Source of the DNA: Ampelomyces quisqualis
Lineage: Eukaryota; Ascomycota; Dothideomycetes; Pleosporales; Phaeosphaeriaceae
Reading direction: 5' to 3'
Length of the DNA stretch: 64,000 nt
Assembly (NCBI GenBank): GCA_018398575.1
Contig: JAGTXZ010000024.1
Location: 2,232,001 to 2,296,000, forward strand
Of the stretch, positions 56,429 to 64,000 are shown piece after piece. A program made the position numbers and the translations under genes. The notes under the pieces are model-generated. The model was given only the letters and a program-made list of their open reading frames with translations. It did no database searches and had not been told where the DNA came from. How positions within the stretch are numbered: position 1 is the stretch's first letter; every line of letters begins with the position of its first letter.

Positions 56429-57994
56429 GGTGGGCACAAGTAGGATAATGTCCAAGATGTTTCGAGAACGATAGTGCACTTTGGTGACGACGCCTCAACC
56501 GGCGCGACGGTTGGGCTGCGAGCCGAATTAGGTATCGATGTTGGTTGATCAACTTATCCGAGGAGAGATGCCGATCGGAGAATAGGCAAAGTGGTTGGTA
56601 GCCGGCAGAGAAATGTGATTGGTCTTTTGAAGGCTATTTCTGCGAGTTATGTGGTTGACCAAGTCTGTCAAAAACGTGCTTTGTGGCTGGGAACTATGGG
56701 TATTTAAGGGTACAGGTGATGAACCAACTGAGACAAGTCGGGAAATAAGACAAAAATACTCGTCAGTGCAAGGGGGCGTGTGTTTATAGATGAAAGAGTC
56801 AGAGAGGCGATGGAGCAGTAAAGTGTAGCCCTACTGGGCGAAAGGATGCCTTAAGGGGAATACGGCGTAGATGGTAGCCTGAAAATGGGCCGAGCTAAGA
56901 AGACCGGGGCAGAGGCAGTGATGGAGCAGAAGATCAGCGTCGGAAGAACAGACGAAAGCTAGGCCGCGACGACGAGCCATGCATGAACGAAAGCCGGGCG
57001 TTGTGGATCCACTTTGATAGAGGGCGCTGCGGTGAAGGCACAGCCTGGAAGCCAACCCAGCCACAGACCGGCCCCTGTCGCGACCAGAGTCTGGTGCCTG
57101 ACGAAGATGATGATGATGATGATGATGAAGAAGTCGACGCACTGTTACGGAGCTGGTAAAGGCATTTCGTGCACGTTTCGAGTCGCAGGGCTGGTTGCCT
57201 GTCCATGGTGGCCGCAATGTCTCAAAGTCGTGTTCCATGTTGAAGCCCGCCGGCAGCGGATGCGCTCGCCGACTGCAACGACAGCTTTGGGCGCATCCAA
57301 AGGCACTTGGGCTGAGCGCTGACTGGACAATGGTGGCCTGTGGAGGCTGCGAGGGGGCCATGCAGGCAGTTCTGACATGCCTAGCAGAAGGAGGCCAGCC
57401 AGGCACCAAAGGCTGGCGATTTGCTGACCGGCGCCCAATGCCCGACCACATTGCCGATACTGGCGGCGGTGATGGACGCGTGGAGTGTCACTACCTGCTT
57501 ATGACCGTTGCCCGTGGGAGTCTGGGAGTGCTGGTGGGGGCCTCGTGGTTGCAGCGGACGCCAAGGGGTTGCCGTGTTCCAAGCTTCTTCTCCCAGCCTC
57601 AGCCCTGGAGCGTCGACTCCTGCGCAAGGAACAAGAAGTGAAGCTCGTTTCTTTCCACTCCATTCAAGTCCCTCGCTTGTAGTGCTTCTCCCAAATCACC
57701 GTCCGCATCTTCCCCGGCCCAAGGACGCCGATATCCGAGTAGGGCCGTGTCTCTATTGGTTATCGGACTTTGGTCGGTCGTTCCGAGAAGGCGGTTTAGG
57801 GAGCCGAGGGTGCTAGATGGTCGGGTGTAAGGATGACTGTATCTGGTAGCATAGATACCGAGCAGATGTGAAGAAAGAGAGACTCATACTGCTCACGGAA
57901 TCAACACTGTGGCATATGGTCGAATCGAATCGAATTTGAACATGTACATTTCTACTCATACACAAACACGCACATGCTTGACCCCCATCTGCCA
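56429..57994. other. Intergenic with a GAT microsatellite
   Basis: About 1.57 kb upstream of the 626-aa gene and downstream of MRP51. It has seven perfect GAT repeats (57106-57126). Several overlapping frames on both strands at 56,830-57,820 contradict each other and show no family resemblance. Confidence 0.45.
57106..57126 (+). repeat. (GAT)7 microsatellite
   Basis: Seven uninterrupted GAT units in non-coding DNA between the 626-aa gene and MRP51. Confidence 0.9.
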
Positions 57995-59623
57995 TCATCT
58001 TGACGCCTCGCCCGTCCCCCCAAAGCCCCTCGCCGGCGTCCCCCGCCCCTGAGTCTCAGGCCTCATCCTCTCCAAGTACCCACTCAACTGCCTCGCCTTG
58101 TCGCTCCGCTCATCCAAATCTCTAACCCCAGTCCTCTGGCGACCCAAATCCCGCAGCGGATTCTCATCCACATTCTCCCTGACGGGCGGTCTATCGTCCA
58201 AGTCGCCCCTCGCGACGGCTACTTCGGGGCCAATGGATCGCAGTAATTTGACGTGTATGCGTCCGTCGTTGGTGACGCTGCCGAAAAGCGGCTGGACAAG
58301 GACTTTTTTGCCGCCGGGCGTGTCTACGTCGATGGTTTCGACGTCGCGCGAAGTATCCGGGTTGAATCGATTGGCGGCATAGGTATCGGTGCTGAGGAAC
58401 TGGTCGTTGGCCACGAATCCGGCTACACCCAGTCTAGCGTAGCTTTCCTTCTTGGAGGTGAGGGTACGCGGCTGAACGACGCGGGCGGTGATCGGGGTCG
58501 GGGCGGACTGCGGACCGAGAATGGGGTGGTTGGAGACGTATGCGCGGGTGCGAAGGTAGCCTAGGCCAGCAGAGGGGTGGGTGGATAGGGGTGCAGATTC
58601 CTGGTCGAAGGTGTATCGGTCAATGTCTTGGGTTGCGGCGTCTTGGGCGTACGAGGTGTACTTGAACTTGATGGTGGGAAGGCGCAGGAAGGGTATGATG
58701 AGTTTGGTGACGAGTTTGGAGCCGAGTGGGTTGTTTGCTGTTTCGCGGCGCAGGGCTTTGATGCCCGCGTCGATGTCTTCCTGGGACGTGTTTGCCCATT
58801 GACGGGAGCGGGCGTTTTGCCATGCCTCGGCTTCGGGGGTGTCGATGGGTGGGGCTTCGCTTGATTGCGAGGCGGCGCGTTGGCGCGTGGCGTAGATTTC
58901 ATTCCTGACGAATTCTTCCAAGTACGTGTTGAACTCTGTTCGTCGTTTTGCAATCTCGGTTGCCAGGTAGGTGGTGAAGTCGTCGGCGGTCATGCCGGGC
59001 AGCCATGGGCCGTCGTGCTTCCAGCGCCTGCTGTTGTGGACCTCTACGTTGACTGGTGGCGGGGTGACGGGGTGGAAGCGACTGCCTTTTCTGCTGTTCT
59101 TCTTGGCGCTCTCTTGGAGAGCCTGCAGGTAGAGGCCGGCGTCATCCAGACCCAAGGCGGAGTCGTACGAGGTGGTGTCGTCGCGCAGCTCAAAGGCGCT
59201 GGTTGGGTTTGTGCCGGACAGATCGAAGCGTCGCATCTGCATCATGCCCTTCATGACGGGCACGCCCATGGCCTCCCACTTCTGCCTGGTGCGCACATGG
59301 TCCGAGGCCGAGTCGAAGTCGGTCACGTGCTCAATGGTGTCGAGCTGGGTGACGCGCACCACGGGCTCGCTGGCCTGCAGCAGGCGGCTGCGTACGGGCA
59401 GCGGGCGCTTCAGGCCCCAGTCGCCGCGTGCCTGGGAGCTCTTTGTTGTGGCAATGGCCTGGTGGGTGGGGTAGGGCAGGGTGGCCGTGTCCGAGGCGCG
59501 CGTGATGCCCGCGCCCGAGGATTCGCCCACGTTGGGGCGTGGCAGCGGGGTGGGCAGGGCGAAGAGGCGCGAGCTGCGCAGGAGACTGGCGGTCGGCGAG
59601 CACGACTGGCGGCGGAGGGCCAT
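57995..59623 (-). CDS. MRP51: Mitochondrial small-subunit ribosomal protein MRP51
   Basis: A single exon of 542 aa. The start MALRRQSCSPTASLLRSSRL is basic and suits a mitochondrial presequence. It is followed by TLPYPTHQAIATTKSSQARG and DWGLKRPLPVRS, the conserved opening of fungal MRP51. DTIEHVTDFDSASDHVRTRQKWEAMG comes next. The middle has helical, charged segments. The last 80 residues are hydrophilic and Arg/Gly-rich. Role: mitoribosome small subunit; in yeast it is also needed for translation of specific mitochondrial mRNAs. The family call rests on the recalled N-terminal pattern. Confidence 0.85.
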   Translation of the reverse strand: MALRRQSCSPTASLLRSSRLFALPTPLPRPNVGESSGAGITRASDTATLPYPTHQAIATTKSSQARGDWGLKRPLPVRSRLLQASEPVVRVTQLDTIEHVTDFDSASDHVRTRQKWEAMGVPVMKGMMQMRRFDLSGTNPTSAFELRDDTTSYDSALGLDDAGLYLQALQESAKKNSRKGSRFHPVTPPPVNVEVHNSRRWKHDGPWLPGMTADDFTTYLATEIAKRRTEFNTYLEEFVRNEIYATRQRAASQSSEAPPIDTPEAEAWQNARSRQWANTSQEDIDAGIKALRRETANNPLGSKLVTKLIIPFLRLPTIKFKYTSYAQDAATQDIDRYTFDQESAPLSTHPSAGLGYLRTRAYVSNHPILGPQSAPTPITARVVQPRTLTSKKESYARLGVAGFVANDQFLSTDTYAANRFNPDTSRDVETIDVDTPGGKKVLVQPLFGSVTNDGRIHVKLLRSIGPEVAVARGDLDDRPPVRENVDENPLRDLGRQRTGVRDLDERSDKARQLSGYLERMRPETQGRGTPARGFGGTGEASR

Positions 59624-60413
59624 GGCGGGTGAGCACTGAGGATGCTGTCTGCCGCACAGGCTTGAAAATCCGCTTGAAGCACCGCAGCAGGACTAGAGTT
59701 GTGGACATACGGTGCAGGAGTTGATATTCGTGTATATCTCGTAGTATACAGCATACCATTACTTAGTAATCGCAGCTATACGGTATGGTACAGGCACTAG
59801 GCCTAGCTCGGCAGGTGGTAGGATCCTGCTCGATCCCGTCATCCCGTCTCACATGGCGTTGGGGGGTCCTGACTCCTGACATACTCAAGCGCCCGGGTAG
59901 TTTGAGAGTCACGGGTATTGTCACATAAGACGATTGGAGGGCAGCCCATTTTTCAAATCGCTGTGCAGGTTCTACGGAGTACTGGTCTTGCCAACTTTGA
60001 GTCCCGCACGTGACTCTCATAGTTTCCGACCTAACCGTACCGGTATGATGTACCAGCGTTTTGTATAGCGGAGACGCTACACGTGTATACACCGTGTTGG
60101 TACTCCGTATATGTCGAATCACAACTCTAAGCAGGACACACTAGCGTCCGACTTCCGCGGCCGGCCATTCGCTCCACCGTGTACAGCGTCATGGGGGTAG
60201 ATTATTATATGTATGAATACAGAGTCATTATATGTATGAATACAGAGTCATTATATGTATGAATACAGAGTCATTATATGTATGAATACAGAGTCATTAT
60301 ATGTATGAATACAGCGTCACGGGGGTAGATTGTGATATGTGTCAAGGATTTCGGCATGCTTCTTGCTTGGTTTGGTCTGCCTAGTTCTACTCATAGCCTA
60401 TCGAGCTTCTGCA
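59624..60413. other. Intergenic with a 23-bp tandem repeat
   Basis: It holds the MRP51 promoter (with GCACGTGACT near 60,005) and the repeat array at 60209-60323. No gene is seen. Confidence 0.5.
60184..60332 (+). repeat. 23-bp tandem repeats inside a direct repeat
   Basis: Five copies of ATGTATGAATACAGAGTCATTAT start at 60209, 60232, 60255, 60278 and 60301 (23-bp period; the last is partial and ends CAGCGTC). ACAGCGTCATGGGGGTAGAT just before the array recurs as ACAGCGTCACGGGGGTAGAT just after it, so the flank itself seems duplicated. Confidence 0.9.
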
Positions 60414-61178
60414 TCATCCCGGCAGGTGCTGGTCCCAATCTTGAGGGTCCTCATCGTCGTCATCCTCCCCTCTGCGGTCCATGCGAGGAACGTGTCCCTC
60501 GATGGCCATGGTCTGTTCGCTTGTCTGCGCGGGCAGCGACGGTGGCTGCGGCGGCGCGTCGCTGGGCATTCGCTCGGTGATGTGGTCTCGGACTAGGTCG
60601 TCCATGGTGTCTGCGCCGCCTGCAGAGCCCTCCAGACGCAGCGGCAGGGCGGGGTGCAGCTCGTGCGGGTTGTCCACCAGGAGCTCGACGTGGGGGCCGC
60701 ATCCGCCCTGGCGCACCCATGCCGGCTCCTCGTTCAGCTGCACCTTGACATACAGCGCCCGCTGCGCGCAGTCGTGCGAGCACCACACCTCGAGCGTCTT
60801 CCGGGCGACGATTTCGACGCCGTGGGCCGTGTCGACAAACTGCCGGCGCGCCGTCGAGCGGGCCTTCTGGGCGGGCCGCGGACAGAGCGCGTAGCCGCAC
60901 CTGCCGGCCATGTTGCGCTCCTCGACCAGGGCGTCGTAGTCGGCGGGCTGGAAGGGCTGCACGGCGGCGCGGAAGCGTTGCGCGTCGGCACGTGACGGGC
61001 GCCGGGCATCAGCGTCGGGCGCGGTGGGAGAGTCGAGCAGCAGCAGGACGGCGTCGAGCACCGCGGCCTCGGCCCTCTTGCGCTCGGCGAGCAGGTTGGC
61101 GTGGTGCAGCGCCGTCTGCAGGTGGCGCGGGTTGGGGGGCATGTCGGTGAGGATCGGGGGGGGCTGGCCGGAGACCAT
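60414..61178 (-). CDS. RNA polymerase II CTD phosphatase, Rtr1/RPAP2 type
   Basis: A single exon of 254 aa from ATG 61178 (ATG 61142, before PPNPRHLQ, is equally possible). The Rtr1 zinc domain spans about 70-160: ALVEERNMAGRCGYALCPRP, then QFVDTAHGVEIVARKTLEVW and CSHDC, giving the C-x4-C and C-x3-C ligand pairs. Family role: dephosphorylates Ser5 (and Tyr1) of the polymerase II C-terminal domain and helps import or assembly of the polymerase. The C-terminus is acidic (GEDDDDEDPQDWDQ). It is divergent from the SH3 gene with about 160 bp between starts. Confidence 0.9.
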   Translation of the reverse strand: MVSGQPPPILTDMPPNPRHLQTALHHANLLAERKRAEAAVLDAVLLLLDSPTAPDADARRPSRADAQRFRAAVQPFQPADYDALVEERNMAGRCGYALCPRPAQKARSTARRQFVDTAHGVEIVARKTLEVWCSHDCAQRALYVKVQLNEEPAWVRQGGCGPHVELLVDNPHELHPALPLRLEGSAGGADTMDDLVRDHITERMPSDAPPQPPSLPAQTSEQTMAIEGHVPRMDRRGEDDDDEDPQDWDQHLPG

Positions 61179-61339
61179 GCAACTATCATGGATGGCTGAC
61201 AGCTCTCCTCCGTACTCGGTACTCTCCCACCCTCCCACCCCCCCTCTCCACCACCCAAGAAGCACCAGCACGCCGCCCTCCATCTCCCCCCACCCCGCAC
61301 CCCTCACCCCCGCATGGCCGTCGCGAGTCGAGCATAAGC

Positions 61340-64000
61340 ATGTTCAGAGTCAAGGCCGTCTACGACTACTCGTCGCCCCACGAGGACGACCTCAACTTCA
61401 AGCAGGGCCACGTCATCACCGTCACCGACGAGGAGGGCGACGACTGGTACGTCGGCGAATACCAAGACGATGCCGGCGCAACCCACCAGGGCCTCTTCCC
61501 CCGCAACTTCGTCGAGAGGTACGAGCCCGCGCCGCCGCCCCGGCCCAACCGGGCCTCTCGACACCGGCCATTGGACCAGCCGGCTGCACAAGAAGCGCCA
61601 GCACCAGCACCAGTATCAGTATCAGCACCTGCACCAGCACCAGCACCAGTATCAGCACCAGTGTCTGCAACAGCACCAGCTCCAGCACCAGCACCAGCAC
61701 CAGCACCAGTATCAGCACCAGCACCAGCACCAGCACCAGCACCAGCACCAGCTCCTGCACCAACACCAGCACCAGCACCCGCCCCCGCTCCTGCACCTGC
61801 ACCTGCCGCCCCCAACACCCCATCGACTCCCATGGCGCCCACATCCCCGCCCTCTGCCACCAGTGCCCAGTCTGCCAGCCTTCCTTCAGCAGCCGAAGAA
61901 GCATCCAGACCCGCTCCGGCTGCAAAAAAGGCCCCGCCGCCCGTCGCTGCCAAATCCAACGCCTTCCGCGATCGCATTGCCGCCTTCAACCAGCCCGCTG
62001 CTGCGCCCGTGCAGCCTTTCAAATCGGGCGGTGCTCCCTCCAACTTCATCAAAAGGCCGTTCGTCGCTCCTCCTCCCAGCCGGAATGCCTACGTGCCTCC
62101 TCCCAAGGAAGCCCCGCACGTCAAGACGTACCGCCGAAACGAAGACCCGGAAATGGCAGAGCGCCAGGTGCAAGAGCAAGAAGCTGCAGACAAAGCCGGG
62201 CCTGTGTCTCATGATACCAGCAACACGCAAGAAGCAGAAGAAGAGAACCAGCCAAAGATTAGCCTCAAAGAGCGCATTGCCCTGCTGCAGAAGCAGCAGG
62301 CCGAGCAAGCCGAGCGGGCAGCCGCCATGCACAAGGAGAAGCCGAAGCGGCCGCCGGTGAAGAAGCGGACCGAGTCCCACCAAGGGTACGCTGAAGACAG
62401 CGAAGATGCTGGGCTGGAACAGGTCACTAGCGCCAGTTCTAGACCGCGCGAGTCGATGGACCAAGCAAGACCTCCACGAAGCTCGCACGATTTTACGTCG
62501 CCAGACTCTCATCAGCGCGAGCTGGTCAGTGAGAATGATGCCGACCAGTCAGGAGCGGATAACACGGAAGACGCCGAAGGCACTTCGACCAGTGTGGACG
62601 AGGACGAAGACCGCTCTAGACACACGCACCCCCCTCTGCCCGTCAGAGCCGCTGCTGCACCTGCACAAGAACCGGATCTTGCTGATGAACAAGACATGGA
62701 CGACGAGGAAGAGGACGACATGGACGCCGAGACCAGACGAAAGCTAGAACTGAGAGAGCGCATGGCCAAAATGAGCGGAGGAATGGGCATGCCTGGCATG
62801 TTTGGTGGAATGCCCATGGGTCGATTACCACCAAAGAAGACAAAGACGGCAGAAAAGAAGGCCGAGGCGAGTGAGGACATGTCAGCCCCACAACAACAAC
62901 GTGTGCCCATGTTCCCTATGCATGGTATGCCGTCCGTCAGGAGCCCGGACCAAGAGGACCGACAACTGGCCGTTGAGAAGGAGGATCGAGAGTCACACCC
63001 TGTCACAGGCTCACACACAGCCGAACAAGTTCCCGACGTGGAAGATATCACGCCTCAGTCACTGCAGCAGCAAACACCAACTGGCGACCGTCCACCTCCT
63101 ATTTCCAGTGACAGTAAGTTTCTTGTTCCCCGTAAACCCCTCTATTGCTTCCACCGCCCCGCTCTGGTGCGCTCTCAGTTTTCCTCCTCCGAAATCGTAA
63201 CCAAGACGTATCTAGCGTCTGACGGCATTTCCGAGTATGTCATGACTGTAAGCGTAGCCAGTATGTTTGGTAGTGTTGCTTCGTCGTCCCTAGCCCCAGC
63301 CTGAGGAATCAACACGTTTGCTAACTCGTGCAGAACGTCCAGTACCTCCTCCTGTTCCAACAGCTTGTAAGTGATTGGAACATGACGTCGCTACATGCCA
63401 CTAACATGCCGAAGCTCGACCTGTGCCACCACCACCCCCTCCTCAGCTCGTCTCTCCTGGTCCAGGATCGGAGTCTGGCGATGAAATGACGGATGCTGGT
63501 GCTCACACCATGTCACCCCGGATCCCTGCCGGATTTACAGCACCACCATCTGCCAAGCGAAGTTCTTACTTTGGCTCAGATGATCAGTCCCATGATTCCT
63601 CCTCTAGGCGAATGTCTTCTTTCCCAATAGGGAGTCCAGCATCACCGACAGCTACCCGTCTGCCTCCCCCGCCTCCGCCAACCGCAGCGCCTCCTTCTCA
63701 TCAAGAAGTACACCCTCAGAGGGTCGATCGCAATGAAGGCGAGACGGACTACGAAGGAGACTACGACACGGATTTTGCATCTGGACAACCGCACAGAGAC
63801 GCTTTCAAGTCGTCGCACATGCGGGGAGCCAGTGGTGATGACAACAACACGATTGCTGACGAGCCGTCATCTGCCCGCTCACCAACACCACACGGGTTGC
63901 CTCCCCTGCCTCCCACAAGCCCGCACCCAGTACCTCCCCCGCCGCCTCATCAAGCTCCTAGTCGCCAATCTACAGACGCGCCTCGTGGTCTACCACCCGT
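61340..64000 (+). CDS. SH3 protein of the Bbc1/Mti1 type (3' end beyond window)
   Basis: Exons 61340-63113, 63334-63366 and 63415 to the window edge; introns 220 and 48 bp. An N-terminal SH3 domain (about 1-62) has ALYDY-type AVYDYSS, DDWYVGEY and GLFPRNFVERY. An Ala-Pro-Val repeat of about 70 residues follows. Then come a conserved SNFIKRPFVAPPPSRNAYVPPP region, a KISLKERIALLQKQQAEQ segment and an acidic helix (DDEEEDDMDAETRRKLELRERMAKMSGG). After it lie Met/Gly-rich and Pro-rich tracts (RPVPPPPPPQL). This order fits Bbc1/Mti1, which binds type I myosin and restrains actin assembly at cortical endocytic patches. The conserved C-terminal domain should lie beyond 64,000. Confidence 0.85.
61595..61806 (+). 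repeat. Coding CAGCAC/CACCAG-type microsatellite
   Basis: An interrupted hexanucleotide repeat built from GCACCA/GCTCCA units encodes the Ala-Pro-(Val-Ser) run of the SH3 protein. Because the unit is six bases, all frames stay open on both strands, which produces long spurious reading frames. Confidence 0.9.

Noticed and set aside
56831..57816. Several 60-200-aa frames on both strands near the GAT repeat
   Set aside because: They overlap one another on both strands, are Cys/Trp/Arg-rich and match nothing; probably non-coding.
58865..59632. Plus-strand 255-aa frame opposite MRP51
   Set aside because: Same shadow effect; composition is low-complexity and without motifs.
61366..62052. Minus-strand Gly/Ala-rich frame opposite the SH3 gene, and the plus-strand His/Gln-rich frame at 61470-62360
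   Set aside because: Both are shadows kept open by the hexanucleotide repeat. The SH3 frame alone has a recognisable domain.
1..64000. tRNA genes, rRNA, telomere repeats
   Set aside because: I looked for B-box-like GGTTCGAxTCC with a matching stem and for TTAGGG arrays and found none convincing; a tRNA scan would be decisive.

Overview
The window looks like nuclear DNA of a filamentous ascomycete, most likely a dothideomycete of the Pleosporales type. That assignment is inferred from gene content, from short introns (mostly 48-90 bp, GTAAGT/GTATGT donors and CTAAC/CTGAC branch sites) and from a two-compartment layout. Bases 1 to about 13,550 are a gene-free, TA-rich block that looks mutated by RIP (repeat-induced point mutation). 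From about 13,550 to 64,000 the DNA is GC-balanced and gene-dense. All exon junctions given here were read by eye from splice signals, reading frame and recalled family resemblance; none has transcript support.

AT-rich block: two different minus-strand Ty3/gypsy retrotransposon remnants can still be read through many stop codons. One has a gag zinc knuckle (8.76 kb), reverse transcriptase/RNase H (6.25-5.11 kb) and an integrase zinc domain (4.60-4.48 kb). The other has a piece of reverse transcriptase (11.50-11.09 kb). A plus-strand relic at 334-972 has few stops and is unassigned.

Gene-dense part, left to right: an MFS transporter (+); a bestrophin-like anion channel (-); a small spliced gene and an F-box-like protein (-); cystathionine beta-lyase (-); a WD40/DUF2415-type protein (-) divergent from mitochondrial Hsp70 (+), with a 14-copy, 20-bp tandem array carrying CACGTG between them; a maleylacetate reductase-like protein (+); dihydroorotate dehydrogenase (-); a CHIP-type TPR/U-box ubiquitin ligase (-); an Arg/Ser-rich protein (-); a PTH11-like rhodopsin-domain membrane protein (-); a 3.5-kb non-coding stretch with an inverted-repeat element; a small single-pass membrane protein (+); ribosomal protein eS17 (-); a Ca2+/H+ antiporter (-); a secreted M28 aminopeptidase (+); a hidden tail-anchored reading frame (-); a two-TM coiled-coil protein (-); an unknown 421-aa protein (+); a Cys-rich protein with a GC-AG intron (+); a 626-aa low-complexity protein (-); mitochondrial ribosomal protein MRP51 (-); the Rtr1/RPAP2 CTD phosphatase (-) divergent from an SH3 protein of the Bbc1/Mti1 type (+) that runs off the right edge.

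This is mostly housekeeping content, with no secondary-metabolite cluster and no defence island. The strongest regulatory signal is the ATCACGTGC motif. It occurs 13 times in the tandem array and once in each of the first two introns of cystathionine beta-lyase about 3 kb away. The same core is bound by Cbf1-type bHLH factors that control sulfur genes in yeast.
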